In this document: in pieces, positions 46,628-56,258 of the stretch
Position numbering within the stretch: the stretch's first letter is position 1
Layout of the letters: each line of letters starts with the position of its first letter
NCBI GenBank assembly: GCA_934728065.1
Contig: CAKVDW010000002.1
Location: 70,158 to 134,157, forward strand
DNA: 64,000 nt
Reading direction: 5' to 3'
Source of the DNA: an uncultured Campylobacter sp.
GTDB lineage: Bacteria; Campylobacterota; Campylobacteria; Campylobacterales; Campylobacteraceae
Notes under the pieces: generated by a model
What the model was told of the DNA's origin: nothing
Database searches by the model: none
Seen by the model: only the letters and a program-made list of their open reading frames with translations
Position numbers and translations under genes: made by a program

Positions 46628-49600
46628 ATGCCAAAACGACAAGATATTTCGACTATTTTACTCATCGGTAGCGGTCCCATCGTCATCGGACAGGCTTGCG
46701 AGTTTGATTACAGCGGCACGCAAGCAGCTAAAACGCTTAAAGAGCTAGGTTACAAGGTGATACTCATCAACTCAAACCCAGCTACCATTATGACAGACCC
46801 GCAGTTTGCGGACGCCACTTACATAGAGCCGATTACAAAGGACAACATTTTAAGTATCATCAAAAAAGAGCGCGTTGATGCGATTTTGCCGACTATGGGC
46901 GGGCAGGTTGCCTTAAATGTAGCTATGGAGGTTTTTGAGAGTGCTGAATTTAAGGCGAATTTTAGCGAAGTGAAATTCCTTGGGGCAAAGCCAGAGGCGA
47001 TTAAAAAGGGCGAGGACAGGCAAATTTTCAAAGAATGTATGAAAAAAATCGGTATGGATTTGCCAAAGTCAGCTTATGCTTATGATTATGATGAGGCTGA
47101 AAAGGCAGCCACGCAAATTGGCTTTCCGTTGATGATACGAGCGTCTTACACGCTTGGAGGTGCTGGAAGTGGCGTGGTATATAATATGGACGAGTTTAAA
47201 GAGCTTGCTAGCTCAGCCTTAGCGCTTTCGCCCATACACGAAATTCTCATCGAAGAAAGCCTGCTTGGGTGGAAAGAATTTGAAATGGAGGTGATACGCG
47301 ACAAAAATGATAACTGTATCATCGTTTGCAGCATAGAAAATTTCGACCCTATGGGCGTGCATACGGGAGATAGTATCACGGTCGCGCCTGCTTTAACGCT
47401 TACGGATAAAGAGTATCAAGCTATGCGCGATGCAAGTTTTGCCATACTGCGCGAAATCGGCGTGGATACGGGCGGCTCAAATGTGCAATTTGCCATAAAT
47501 CCACAAAACGGACGAATGATAGTCATCGAAATGAACCCACGCGTGTCGCGCTCATCAGCACTTGCGAGCAAGGCAACGGGCTATCCTATCGCAAAAGTCG
47601 CCACTCTTTTGGCTGTGGGCTTTTCTTTGGACGAGATTAAAAACGACATTACGCTTACGCCAGCGAGCTTTGAGCCTGTGATTGACTACATAGTAACGAA
47701 AATTCCGCGTTTTGCCTTTGAGAAATTTCCATCAGCCAGCACCACGCTTGGCACAGCGATGAAAAGCGTTGGCGAAGTGATGGCGATAGGCAGCAGCTTT
47801 AAAGAGAGCATTCAAAAGGCTTTATGTTCGTTAGAGCGCGGATACTCGGGCTTTGATGAGATAGTGGCGGATAAAAATGAGTTGATTTTTAAGCTGAGAA
47901 ATCCTAACGAAGAAAGGCTTTTGTATCTCGCACAAGCCATAAGAGAGGGCTTTGGTGTCGATGAGCTTTATGAGCTTTGCAGGATTGACAAGTGGTTTTT
48001 AACGCAAATCAAAGAGCTTGTTGAATTTGAAAAGCAAATTGATATGGACATTTTAAACGATGAAAAAATGCTCCGCCTTGCTAAATCTATGGGCTTTTCT
48101 GACAAAATGATAGCGAATTTAATCAACGCCAAAGACAATTTAGAACTCACGCAAAATGACATTTACTACACGAGAATGAGCCTTAATATAAAGCCACAAT
48201 ACAACGAAGTGGATACTTGTGCGGGCGAGTTTAAGGCACTTACGCCTTATCTTTACTCCACAATCAACGAAAATTCAGCCTTTGAAGGGCTAAATTCAAA
48301 TGAAAATTCACAAAACGCTTGCGAAAAAACGCTCAATTCAAGCGAAAATTCACAAAGCCTTTGTCATTTTGAGCGTGGCGAAGAATCTCAACAAAAAAGC
48401 ATAAATTTAAATAGAGATTCTTCGCTTTCTGCGAAAGCTCAAAATGACAAGCTGGGCGAAAATTCAAGCTCGTGCGCTAACAAAAACGAGCCTAAAAAAG
48501 TGATGATTATAGGTGGAGGCGGCAACCGCATAGGACAAGGGATTGAATTTGACTATGCTTGCGTGCACGCTTGCTTTGCGCTTAATGATATGGGCGTAAA
48601 AACCATAATGTATAATTCAAACCCCGAAACCGTAAGCACGGACTATGACACAAGCGACATTCTTTATTTTGAACCTATTGATTTTGAGCATTTAAGAGGC
48701 GTCATAGAGCGCGAAAAGCCAGACGGACTTATCGTGCATTTTGGGGGGCAAACTCCGCTTAAATTCGCTAAAAGGCTCAGCGCATTTGGAGCTAAAATCA
48801 TCGGCACGAGCGCAAGGGTGATTGATTTGGCAGAAGACAGAAAGAAATTTGCTGAATTTATCAACAAAATCGGCATAAATCAGCCCAAAAATTCCACAGC
48901 CACAAGCGTAGAAGAAGCCGCTATAAAGGCAAGCGATATAGGCTATCCTGTTTTGGTGCGCCCTAGCTATGTGCTTGGTGGGCGGGCTATGCGCGTGGTG
49001 CATAATGAAAGCGAACTTCGCCTTTATATGCAAGAAGCCGTGAGCGTGAGCGAAAAAGCCCCTGTTTTAATCGATGAGTTTTTACACAACGCCACAGAAC
49101 TTGATGTCGATGCGATAAGCGATGGCGTAAGTGTCTATGTGGGCGGGATTATGGAGCATATAGAAGAAGCAGGAGTGCATTCTGGCGATAGCGCGTGCAG
49201 CTTGCCGCCTTGTAATTTGGACGAAAAAACCATAAATTTAGTGCGCCAAAAAACCCGCGACATAGCCTTAAATTTAGGCGTTGTCGGGCTTTTAAACATA
49301 CAATTTGCCCTTTATAAAAACGAACTTTATATGATAGAGGTAAATCCTAGGGCTTCTCGCACCGTGCCTTTTGTCAGCAAAGCCACAGGCTTGCCGCTAG
49401 CAAAGGTAGCCACGCGAGTGATGTGGCAAGGGGATTTAAAAGAGGCGCTTAAATTTTACGATGATTATGGCATAGTGGGCGAAAAGGGTGGGATTTTATG
49501 CCCTAAAAAGATGAATTTTATCAGCGTGAAAGAAGCTGTTTTTCCTTTCGCTAAACTCAACGGCAGCGATTTAGAACTAGGACCTGAAATGCGCTCCACA

Positions 49601-50080
49601 GGCGAAGTGATGGGCATAGGCAAGGATTTTGCAAACGCTTATGCTAAAAGCCAAATTTCAGCCTTTAACGACTTGCCAAAACAAGGCGCGGTTTTCATCT
49701 CTCTTAAAGACAGCGACAAGGCGCAAGCGCAAAAAATCGCTAGTGATTATGTCAAACTTGGCTTTAAGCTCATCGCCACAGGCGGCACTTGCAAGGCTAT
49801 CCGCGAGGGCGGCTTTGAGTGCGAGCAGATTTATAAGATTTCTGAGGGGCGTCCAAATGTCGAGGACTTGCTCAAAAATGGCGAAATTCAACTTGTCATC
49901 AACACCAGCGATGAAAACAGCAGCAAGGACGACACCAAAAAAATCCGCGCAAATATCATTCGCTTTAAAATCCCCTACTTTACAAACCTACGCGGCGCAA
50001 GTGCTGGGGCAAAGGCGATACAAGCCGTGCAAGATGAAAGCTACTTGCAGATAAAGAGCTTGCAAGAACACTTAAAATAG
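46628..50080 (+). CDS. carB: Carbamoyl-phosphate synthase large subunit, with an inserted linker
   Basis: It makes carbamoyl phosphate for pyrimidines and arginine with CarA. Two ATP-grasp halves: [24 protein letters not shown] and NPRVSRSS in the first; [25 protein letters not shown] and NPRASRTV in the second; then an MGS-like allosteric domain. 1150 residues, about 60 more than C. jejuni CarB (from memory, about 1089). The surplus lies between the halves (about residues 540-620), an Asn/Ser/Glu-rich stretch around an inserted palindromic element ([11 protein letters not shown] at about 578-588). The linker is surface-exposed in E. coli CarB, so activity is probably kept. carA is not in the window. 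Confidence 0.96.
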   Translation: MPKRQDISTILLIGSGPIVIGQACEFDYSGTQAAKTLKELGYKVILINSNPATIMTDPQFADATYIEPITKDNILSIIKKERVDAILPTMGGQVALNVAMEVFESAEFKANFSEVKFLGAKPEAIKKGEDRQIFKECMKKIGMDLPKSAYAYDYDEAEKAATQIGFPLMIRASYTLGGAGSGVVYNMDEFKELASSALALSPIHEILIEESLLGWKEFEMEVIRDKNDNCIIVCSIENFDPMGVHTGDSITVAPALTLTDKEYQAMRDASFAILREIGVDTGGSNVQFAINPQNGRMIVIEMNPRVSRSSALASKATGYPIAKVATLLAVGFSLDEIKNDITLTPASFEPVIDYIVTKIPRFAFEKFPSASTTLGTAMKSVGEVMAIGSSFKESIQKALCSLERGYSGFDEIVADKNELIFKLRNPNEERLLYLAQAIREGFGVDELYELCRIDKWFLTQIKELVEFEKQIDMDILNDEKMLRLAKSMGFSDKMIANLINAKDNLELTQNDIYYTRMSLNIKPQYNEVDTCAGEFKALTPYLYSTINENSAFEGLNSNENSQNACEKTLNSSENSQSLCHFERGEESQQKSINLNRDSSLSAKAQNDKLGENSSSCANKNEPKKVMIIGGGGNRIGQGIEFDYACVHACFALNDMGVKTIMYNSNPETVSTDYDTSDILYFEPIDFEHLRGVIEREKPDGLIVHFGGQTPLKFAKRLSAFGAKIIGTSARVIDLAEDRKKFAEFINKIGINQPKNSTATSVEEAAIKASDIGYPVLVRPSYVLGGRAMRVVHNESELRLYMQEAVSVSEKAPVLIDEFLHNATELDVDAISDGVSVYVGGIMEHIEEAGVHSGDSACSLPPCNLDEKTINLVRQKTRDIALNLGVVGLLNIQFALYKNELYMIEVNPRASRTVPFVSKATGLPLAKVATRVMWQGDLKEALKFYDDYGIVGEKGGILCPKKMNFISVKEAVFPFAKLNGSDLELGPEMRSTGEVMGIGKDFANAYAKSQISAFNDLPKQGAVFISLKDSDKAQAQKIASDYVKLGFKLIATGGTCKAIREGGFECEQIYKISEGRPNVEDLLKNGEIQLVINTSDENSSKDDTKKIRANIIRFKIPYFTNLRGASAGAKAIQAVQDESYLQIKSLQEHLK
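48363..48448. repeat. Palindromic element inserted in frame in the carB linker
   Basis: Outer arms GTCATTTTGAGC (48363-48374) and GCTCAAAATGAC (48437-48448) are perfect over 12 bases. Inner arms GAAGAATCTC (48380-48389) and GAGATTCTTC (48414-48423) are perfect over 10. TTCGC and GCGAA (48421-48435) form another possible arm. On the coding strand it matches the autotransporter copy in arms and order. Flanked by repeats of GAAAATTCA. Confidence 0.88.
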
Positions 50081-50088
50081 GTAGATTT

Positions 50089-50751
50089 ATGAAATTTGGT
50101 ATTTTAAAAGTTCTTTTTTTTGTCTTTTTTATGAGTGAATTTTTGCAGGGTCAAAGTCTAATCAACGATGAAATTTTGCAAAAATTAAAACTTTTCAAGG
50201 CTGATTCTTCTTATTTTATCAACGCTTTAGCTTATGCAAGCGAGGATAATTTTATGAAAACAAACATTTACGCACCTTTTGGCTTAAAAGAATGCTATTT
50301 ACACGAGGATTTGCGGGAAAATTTAGATAAACTTGCCCAAATTTTGCAAGAAAAAAGGCTCAAAATCGTGTTTTATGATTGCTTTCGTCCAAACAGTGCG
50401 CAAAAAATTGCTTGGCAAAAGGTAAGCGATGAACGGTTTGTGGCAAATCCTTACAAAAGTGGCTCAAACCACAGCAGAGCCATAGCTGTTGATGTGGGTT
50501 TAGCAAATTTAAAGAGTGAAATTTTGCCTATGCCAACAAGTTTTGATGATTTTACAGCAAGGGCAAGGAGCAATTTTGCGTGCGATGAAAATGAAAAAGA
50601 AAAGTGCCAAAACAGAGAGCTTTTGAAAAAAATAATGCAAAAGGCTGGATTTAAAGTCATTAAAACTGAGTGGTGGCATTTTGAGGCTGATTTTAAGGGT
50701 TTAAACAAGAAGCAGATTAAACAAAAATACCCAATTTTAGATGTGAAGTAG
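50089..50751 (+). CDS. VanX-like D-Ala-D-Ala dipeptidase
   Basis: 220 residues with a signal peptide (LKVLFFVFFMSEFLQG). M15D peptidase residues are all visible: Arg100 in YDCFRP, His128 and Asp135 in SNHSRAIAVDV (Gly of the SxHxxGxAxD motif is replaced by Ala131), Glu194 and His197 in TEWWHFEAD. It would hydrolyse D-Ala-D-Ala in the periplasm, as the ddpX enzymes of Gram-negative bacteria do in starvation, rather than confer vancomycin resistance; no vanH/vanA is nearby. Starts 8 bases after carB stops. Confidence 0.85.
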   Translation: MKFGILKVLFFVFFMSEFLQGQSLINDEILQKLKLFKADSSYFINALAYASEDNFMKTNIYAPFGLKECYLHEDLRENLDKLAQILQEKRLKIVFYDCFRPNSAQKIAWQKVSDERFVANPYKSGSNHSRAIAVDVGLANLKSEILPMPTSFDDFTARARSNFACDENEKEKCQNRELLKKIMQKAGFKVIKTEWWHFEADFKGLNKKQIKQKYPILDVK

Positions 50752-50761
50752 GGGTAAATTT

Positions 50762-51196
50762 GTGCTTTTTTTGGCTCAAACAGACACAACGGCAGGCTTT
50801 TTAAGCAAGGATGAGCAAGAGATTAACAAGGCTAAAAATAGAGCCTTAAACACGCCTTGCATACTTACAACAGCTTATTTTAGCGAGCTTTTAGGCTTCG
50901 TTCGTGTGCCAAAAGCGCATAAAAATTTGGTGAGAAAGGCAAAAAAAACAAGCTTTATTTACCCAAATTCAAAGGCGTGTCGTGTTGTTAATTGGGGCAA
51001 ACACGCTGAGTTTTTGCGCAAATTTGGCTACTTTTTTTCAAGCTCAGCAAATTTGCACGGTAAGGCTTTTGACGCTGCACTCGCCCGCACAATCACCCTG
51101 CAAAATGGTGGCGAAACTGTTGATGAAATGCTTTTTGAGGGCAAACCCTCTACACTTATTAAACTTTCTCGCGACAAAAAAAAGAAAATACGGTAG
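50762..51196 (+). CDS. Sua5/YciO/YrdC family protein (possible tRNA threonylcarbamoyladenosine factor)
   Basis: 144 residues, shorter than full YrdC proteins (about 190). It starts LAQTDTTAGFLSKDEQEINKAKNR and ends with FSSSANLHGKAFDAALA, matching the conserved TSANxSG site. YrdC members make threonylcarbamoyl-AMP for the t6A modification of tRNA. The GTG start at 50762 is supported by AGGGG seven bases ahead. Known short Campylobacter homologues have a similar length, but whether it is active is not certain. Confidence 0.72.
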   Translation: MLFLAQTDTTAGFLSKDEQEINKAKNRALNTPCILTTAYFSELLGFVRVPKAHKNLVRKAKKTSFIYPNSKACRVVNWGKHAEFLRKFGYFFSSSANLHGKAFDAALARTITLQNGGETVDEMLFEGKPSTLIKLSRDKKKKIR

Positions 51197-51284
51197 CCAT
51201 AAATTAAAATTTGGCACAAAACAGTGTTTCCAAAAAGTTTTCATTCTTTTTTAAAATTATTTAAATTCTTAAAAAGGAGTGAAA

Positions 51285-51446
51285 ATGAAAGTGTTTAAAA
51301 TGATAATTTTATCATTGCTTGTTTCTTGTGCTGCTTGGAATGAGTTTGCAAAACAAAGCTTTTGTTTGTTGAGCAAACAAAAATTACCAAAAAGTGATTT
51401 GAATTTTTGGATAAGACTCATCGACAAGTCAAATTTAGCGGTTTAA
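51285..51446 (+). CDS. Small putative lipoprotein (53 aa)
   Basis: ATG with AAGGAG at the right distance. It encodes a short signal (FKMIILSLLVSC) ending in a lipobox-like LVSC, then AAWNEFAKQSF and a basic tail. No homologue recognised. It is followed closely by the terminator of the tRNA-Glu gene on the other strand. Confidence 0.5.
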   Translation: MKVFKMIILSLLVSCAAWNEFAKQSFCLLSKQKLPKSDLNFWIRLIDKSNLAV

Positions 51447-51474
51447 AACAAAAAGAGCCTAAAGATAGGCTCTT
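51446..51474 (-). terminator. Rho-independent terminator of the tRNA-Glu gene
   Basis: On the minus strand AAGAGCCTA-TCTT-TAGGCTCTT is a perfect nine-pair stem with a four-base loop, followed by TTTGTTTT. It lies 35 bases after the tRNA 3' end. Confidence 0.8.
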
Positions 51475-51508
51475 ACAAAGGAAAAACAAAACAAATGAAA
51501 ACAATTTG

Positions 51509-51583
51509 TGGTGACCCATACGAGACTCGAACTCGTGTTACCGCCGTGAAAGGGCGATGTCCTAACCGCTAGACGAATGGGCC
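51509..51583 (-). tRNA. tRNA-Glu (anticodon TTC)
   Basis: 75 bases including an encoded CCA. The acceptor stem is GGCCCAT with ATGGGTC, the D arm is TCTAGCGGTTAGGA, the anticodon loop is CTTTCAC, and the T loop is TTCGAGT. All stems pair well. It has a strong terminator downstream and is transcribed against mntP. Confidence 0.95.
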
Positions 51584-51723
51584 TTACAAAACAAAGACTT
51601 GATTATACTATTATAGGGCTTAAAAAATGCTGAATTCTTGCTTAAAAGCCTAAAATTAAATAAGATTATAAAGCGTATGAATCTTTGTTTTTTGATTTTA
51701 ACAAAAATGAAGGCTTATTGTGG

Positions 51724-51729
51724 TAAAAT
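51724..51729 (+). promoter_or_regulatory. Probable mntP -10 element
   Basis: TAAAAT after TTGTGG, 62 bases before the start codon. I saw no clear manganese riboswitch fold in the leader. Confidence 0.35.
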
Positions 51730-51791
51730 CTTGCTTTAAAACAGAATTTATTTTACTTCTTTTTAAGCAAAATGATAAATAAAGGTAAATT

Positions 51792-52379
51792 ATGGGACTT
51801 TTGAGTGTTGTTTTTCTTGCTTGTGCTTTGGCTATGGACGCTTTTGCTGTATCTTTGTGTAAGGGTTTTGGAGTAAAAAAACTTGAAATAAAACACTATC
51901 TCATCGTTGGAACATATTTTGGAGGCTTTCAAGCTTTAATGCCAGCACTTGGCTATCTTTTAGGGGCAGCTTTTGCGCACTTCGTGGCACAAATTGACCA
52001 CTATATAGCCTTTGTTTTACTTGTGCTTGTAGGCGCAAAGATGATTAAAGAAAGCTTTGAAAGCCAAGAAAATGCCTGTGAGCCTTTTGAATTTAAAACT
52101 ATGCTCGCACTTGCTGTGGCTACGAGTATAGATGCCTTAGCTGTTGGCGTGAGCTTCGCTTTTGTGGAGTTTTCAAACATAAATGTGTGGTATTCTATCG
52201 CTATTATAGGGATTATCACCTTTTTTATTTGTGTTTTAGGTCTAAAAATAGGACATAAGCTAGGGTGTGAAAGTGCCTTTGGCTCAAAACTTGGTAAAAA
52301 AGCTGAATTAATAGGTGGAGTTGTGCTTATCGCTTTGGGCGTGAAAATTCTCATCGAACATTTAGCCCAAATAGCTTAA
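51792..52379 (+). CDS. mntP: Manganese efflux pump MntP
   Basis: 195 residues, two repeats of three membrane helices. The signature acidic helix motifs are [15 protein letters not shown] (residues 12-26) and [16 protein letters not shown] (about 112-127), each with an Asp that binds the ion. It exports Mn2+. Length is normal for the DUF204/MntP family. The HEPN gene starts 4 bases after its stop. Confidence 0.93.
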   Translation: MGLLSVVFLACALAMDAFAVSLCKGFGVKKLEIKHYLIVGTYFGGFQALMPALGYLLGAAFAHFVAQIDHYIAFVLLVLVGAKMIKESFESQENACEPFEFKTMLALAVATSIDALAVGVSFAFVEFSNINVWYSIAIIGIITFFICVLGLKIGHKLGCESAFGSKLGKKAELIGGVVLIALGVKILIEHLAQIA

Positions 52380-52383
52380 AGCA

Positions 52384-53721
52384 ATGAAAATGAATTTTAG
52401 TCAAATATTTACGAGCATACATTCTTATCACAACATTCCTAATGAAATTGATAAAATACAGCTCTTAATGGATAATAACATCACCATTAAAGCAAATTTT
52501 GAATTTAAACAAGAAAATTTATATGCAAGTTTTTATTTAAATGAGGAACTGCCCATAACAACAAAGCTTAAAGCCAAATTTGGACAGTATTTTAGCAACA
52601 ATGCTTTTATTATTAAAATTAAACCGCAAATGTCTGAGGATAAACTTATATATGAATATAAAATCATACTCAACGACATAAGCTTTTCTCATCAAAAATC
52701 AAGCCCAAAATACAATATCGCCGTGCTTAAAAAACACAAAAATATGCACCTCCTTGATAATATCATTGCCAATTCTCTCACAAATATAGCTTTTAATTTT
52801 TGTGGTAATAATTTTCATATATACATAGACAATAGCCTTTTAGTCATACTTTGCGAAACTCAAATGAAAGCTGATGATTTTTTAGAATATATAAATTCCA
52901 TAAAAATGGCGCTTGATTTTTTAAACACTGAGTTAAGTGGTGAAATTATGTATATTTTTTCAGCAAATTTAGAAAATTTTGCCGTAAATCATTGCAAAAT
53001 CATCTTGCTTGCGCCTAATGCTCGCCTTAATTTTAACATTTTTATAGCGATGAATTATCCTATACAAGAGGCTTTAAACGGTGAAAACATAAAAATTCGC
53101 TTAAACAAAGAGGAATTTGAAAGATTATGCACGCTTATACACTCAAACACTCAGTTTAAAACAAGCATTCATTATATTTTAGAATCTTCAAAAGCAGCCC
53201 TTGAATGCGTGCTGATTTACTTAAGTGTAGCATTAGAATCTAATGCAAAATACGCAAAAGGCGAAGAATGCTTAATGCCTAAAGATAAATTTAAAAAATT
53301 TAAAAAGCAAATTGATTGTTTTATCGATAGTGCAAAAGAATTAAATGAAAATGAAAAAAGTATTTTTAAAAATAAAATCATAAATCAAATTCCAAACAGT
53401 CTTAGCCTAAAAAGACCCTTTGAGCAAGTGAATATGACTTTAACCGATGAAGAATTAAACATTTTGAAAAAACGAAACGCGATACTGCACGCAACGGCTA
53501 TCGAGCATTCAAGCGATATAATGCAAGATGCTCTTAAATACCAAAAAGAAGCAAGAATTTTATATCTAATGCTTTATGAGTTTATATTAAAAACGATAGG
53601 ATATAAAGGCTATATCATCAATATAAACAAATGGGACGAAGTTGTGGAGTTCATCAACTCTTACAATGACAAAACAAGCAACGCCATCTTTAAAGAAGAC
53701 TTTGTTAAATGCTTAAAATGA
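52384..53721 (+). CDS. ApeA-like HEPN-domain protein (possible anti-phage RNase)
   Basis: 445 residues, AT-rich. No signal peptide or membrane helix. The first about 260 residues are a beta-rich region (NNITIKANFEFKQENLYASF) like the N-terminal sensor of ApeA proteins. The last about 150 are helical and hold R364-N-A-I-L-H369, a match to the HEPN ribonuclease motif R-x4-6-H with the polar residue after Arg. ApeA proteins are single-gene abortive-infection defences. The function here is inferred from architecture. It follows mntP by 4 bases and converges on gltD. Confidence 0.6.
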   Translation: MKMNFSQIFTSIHSYHNIPNEIDKIQLLMDNNITIKANFEFKQENLYASFYLNEELPITTKLKAKFGQYFSNNAFIIKIKPQMSEDKLIYEYKIILNDISFSHQKSSPKYNIAVLKKHKNMHLLDNIIANSLTNIAFNFCGNNFHIYIDNSLLVILCETQMKADDFLEYINSIKMALDFLNTELSGEIMYIFSANLENFAVNHCKIILLAPNARLNFNIFIAMNYPIQEALNGENIKIRLNKEEFERLCTLIHSNTQFKTSIHYILESSKAALECVLIYLSVALESNAKYAKGEECLMPKDKFKKFKKQIDCFIDSAKELNENEKSIFKNKIINQIPNSLSLKRPFEQVNMTLTDEELNILKKRNAILHATAIEHSSDIMQDALKYQKEARILYLMLYEFILKTIGYKGYIININKWDEVVEFINSYNDKTSNAIFKEDFVKCLK

Positions 53722-53726
53722 GTGCA

Positions 53727-55247
53727 TTAATCTTTGTTTAAAGCCTCATTTATAGCCTTAGCGCACTCTATGCCGTCTTTTATCGCCCACACGACAAGGC
53801 TTTGTCCCATTCTTGCGTCTCCACAAGCATAAATTTGCGCCCCCAAGCCTTTGTGAGATGAATTTTCGCCCTTGCAAGATGATTTATCCGCACAAGCCTT
53901 TGTCAAAGAGCGTTTTGCTAGATAATTTTTCGTTAAAATGTTGTGTTTTTCGTCAAATTCCACGCCAAAATTCGTCCCCACTTCGTTTTCACAGCCCTCA
54001 AAGCCCATCGCTAAAAGCACCAAGTCCGCTTTATACTCTTTCTCACTGCCTTTAATCTCCACATTTATGGGCTTTCCGTCCTTAAATTCTCGCTTTAAGT
54101 CGCTAGCGATGACGCCTACAAGCTTGCCATTTTGCTCCACAAAGCCTTTTGTGAGCTTTTGATACTGCCTTATGTCCTTGCCATACTCACAAATGGCTTC
54201 TTCAAGCCCATAGTCCGTGCTAAAAATGTCAGCTTTTAGGGGCCAAGGGTTGTTTTCCGCCCGATTTAAAGGGCGTTTGGGGCTTCGCTCAAAGCGCGTT
54301 ATGCTCTTTGCACCCTGCCTGATAGCCACCGCCACACAATCCACGCTCGTGTCTCCGCTGCCGATGACAAGGACATTTTTGCCCTTTGCCAGCTCGCCGC
54401 CCTTGCCTTTTTCAAGCAAATGCCTTGTGTTTGCCCTTAAAAAATCCACCGCGAACATTATATTTTGGTTATCTCGCCCTTTGAGCTTTAAGTCTATGGG
54501 CTTGCTCGCGCCCACAGCAAGCACCACAGCGTCAAATTCTTTGATGAGTTTGTCCGCTTTTGCTTTGCTGTCAATGTTTTGATTTGTCTTAAATTCCACT
54601 CCGCTTTGCTCTAAAAGTTTCACACGCCGTTCAATCACGCTTTTTTCAAGCTTCATATCAGGTATGCCAAACATCAAAAGCCCGCCCACTCGCTCATCGC
54701 GCTCAAACACGCTTACCTTAAATCCGCGCAAATTCAAAGCCCAAGCACAAGCAAGCGCGGCTGGTCCGCTGCCTACGATAGCCACTTTTTTGCCGTTTTG
54801 TTTTTTCGCCTTTTCGCCCTTAACAAAGCCCGACTTAAAGGCGTTTTCGATGATGGCAAGTTCGTTTGCCTTTATGCTGACACTTCCTGAATTTATGGCG
54901 CAAACACAGCTATCTTCGCAAGGTGCTGGGCAAACTCGTCCTGTAAATTCAGGGAAAGGGTTTGTCAAGGATAAGCGCTCATAGGCTTCTTGCCAGCTGC
55001 CTTTGTATAAGGCGTCATTAAATTCTGGGATTAGGTTTTTGAGCGGACAGCCGATTTCTTTGCCCGCGCTAATGATGCCCACTTGACAAAACGGCACACC
55101 GCAGTTCATACAACGGCTTGCTTGAATTTGCACGCTTTGCTCGCTTGGCAAGCTCACAAACTCCTTGTAGTCCTTTATGCGCTCCTTTGGCGCTCTTTTG
55201 GCTAAATTTTCGCGTTTAAAATCCAAAAATCCTCTCGGGTTACCCAT
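53727..55247 (-). CDS. gltD: Glutamate synthase (NADPH) small subunit
   Basis: 506 residues. Transfers electrons from NADPH to GltB. N-terminal Fe-S cysteines (CMNCGVPFCQ and CPAPCEDSCVCAIN) and two nucleotide-binding sites (AIVGSGPAALACAWAL, VLVIGSGDTSVDC), with the C-terminal ACGDARMGQSLVVWAI. It is about 25 residues longer than usual. A Ser/Cys/Lys-rich stretch (TKACADKSSCKGENSSHKG) is inserted before the last FAD/NADPH motif. It is the last gene of the gltB operon, with two HARE genes between. Confidence 0.94.
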   Translation of the reverse strand: MGNPRGFLDFKRENLAKRAPKERIKDYKEFVSLPSEQSVQIQASRCMNCGVPFCQVGIISAGKEIGCPLKNLIPEFNDALYKGSWQEAYERLSLTNPFPEFTGRVCPAPCEDSCVCAINSGSVSIKANELAIIENAFKSGFVKGEKAKKQNGKKVAIVGSGPAALACAWALNLRGFKVSVFERDERVGGLLMFGIPDMKLEKSVIERRVKLLEQSGVEFKTNQNIDSKAKADKLIKEFDAVVLAVGASKPIDLKLKGRDNQNIMFAVDFLRANTRHLLEKGKGGELAKGKNVLVIGSGDTSVDCVAVAIRQGAKSITRFERSPKRPLNRAENNPWPLKADIFSTDYGLEEAICEYGKDIRQYQKLTKGFVEQNGKLVGVIASDLKREFKDGKPINVEIKGSEKEYKADLVLLAMGFEGCENEVGTNFGVEFDEKHNILTKNYLAKRSLTKACADKSSCKGENSSHKGLGAQIYACGDARMGQSLVVWAIKDGIECAKAINEALNKD

Positions 55248-55249
55248 TT

Positions 55250-56206
55250 TTACTCCTCTTTGTTGATATTTTTGTCTTTAAGGTATTTTTCTAGCTCATC
55301 GCCCAAAATCTTGTCATATTTGGCTTTGGCTATCCTTTCAGGGTCGTTTGTTTGTATGTCTTTATTGACATTTGTGATAAATTCTTTAAAATCCTTATTT
55401 TTTCTTATAAGCATATCAAGCGTGTCAATGTCTAGTTCTTTGCTTTTAGCCTCAAATTTAATCTCATCACTTTTAAGCTCTATCACGCCTATGCCAAAGC
55501 TCGCATTAAGCCTTGCTAGCTCGTTTTGCACCTCATCATCATCTTTTATCTCATAAGCGACTAAATACCCCTCGTTCGCCCAGCTCGAATTTGAAACAGC
55601 TTGAAAATAGCACTCTTTAAGATTAGCGTTGTTGATGAATTTTTTTAGCTCAAAAGAGTAAATTTTATAGCTTGGATTGCTTAAATTTTGGAGCAAATCA
55701 AGGGTGTTTTTGTCAAAATCCTCAAAAGGAAAATGAATGCCTACAATGTCAGGGTGTATCCACTCGTTTAAGCCTTTGTTAGTGTTTTTGCTCGTGTTGG
55801 CGTTGATGGTTTTGCAGTAAAGATTAAATCTTTCATCATTTGCCACGAAATTCACAAGCAAGGGGTGCAAATCGCCCTCACAAAAGCCTTTTTCTTTGCT
55901 TTTAATCTCTTTTTCTTGGCTTTCTTGGATTTTTTGTTCTAACTCGCTTTCCTTGCCGATGAGTTCATTTTTGCGTGCTTTGAGCCAAAATTTTGTTGGG
56001 CGTTTGCTGACAATGCAAAATTTAGAATCGCTTTTATCTCTCATATTGACATAAATAAGTGCTTGCATAGTGATTTCAGGCGTTTTGCCTTCACTGCCAA
56101 CTTTTTTGTCAAGCCCTAAATTTTTAGCACTTTCCCACATTTGCTTGTAATCAAGCGGATATTTTGCTTGCCTTAACACCTCTTCGGCTAACTCTAAAAA
56201 AGTCAT
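55250..56206 (-). CDS. HARE-HTH protein with PD-(D/E)xK-like nuclease domain
   Basis: 318 residues. The N-terminus (1-80) is a HARE winged helix (MTFLELAEEVLRQAKYPLDY, GKTPEITMQALIY, KFWLKARK). A charged linker follows, then a domain (about 115-225) with HPDIVG (Asp153), FELKKF (Glu186, Lys188) and CYFQAVSNSSWANEGYLVA, matching the D, ExK and Q positions of Mrr/PD-(D/E)xK nucleases. It corresponds to C. jejuni Cj0008, which lies between gltB and gltD. HARE domains are proposed to recognise modified DNA, so a modification-linked nuclease is possible. The real function is not known. Two bases separate it from gltD. Confidence 0.7.
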   Translation of the reverse strand: MTFLELAEEVLRQAKYPLDYKQMWESAKNLGLDKKVGSEGKTPEITMQALIYVNMRDKSDSKFCIVSKRPTKFWLKARKNELIGKESELEQKIQESQEKEIKSKEKGFCEGDLHPLLVNFVANDERFNLYCKTINANTSKNTNKGLNEWIHPDIVGIHFPFEDFDKNTLDLLQNLSNPSYKIYSFELKKFINNANLKECYFQAVSNSSWANEGYLVAYEIKDDDEVQNELARLNASFGIGVIELKSDEIKFEAKSKELDIDTLDMLIRKNKDFKEFITNVNKDIQTNDPERIAKAKYDKILGDELEKYLKDKNINKEE

Positions 56207-56258
56207 CTTTAATCCTTGCCTTTTAGCTTTTTTGCCCTAGCAAAATTTAAATTTCTCA

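Noticed and set aside
49629..50054. 141-codon frame overlapping the end of carB
   Set aside because: Out-of-frame reading of conserved carB codons; no independent signal.
50089..50751. Vancomycin resistance by the VanX-like gene
   Set aside because: No vanH, vanA/B ligase or regulator is nearby, and the outer membrane already excludes vancomycin; a recycling role is more likely.
51584..51791. Manganese-sensing riboswitch before mntP
   Set aside because: The leader is AT-rich and I could not find the paired helices or conserved loops of the yybP-ykoY type.
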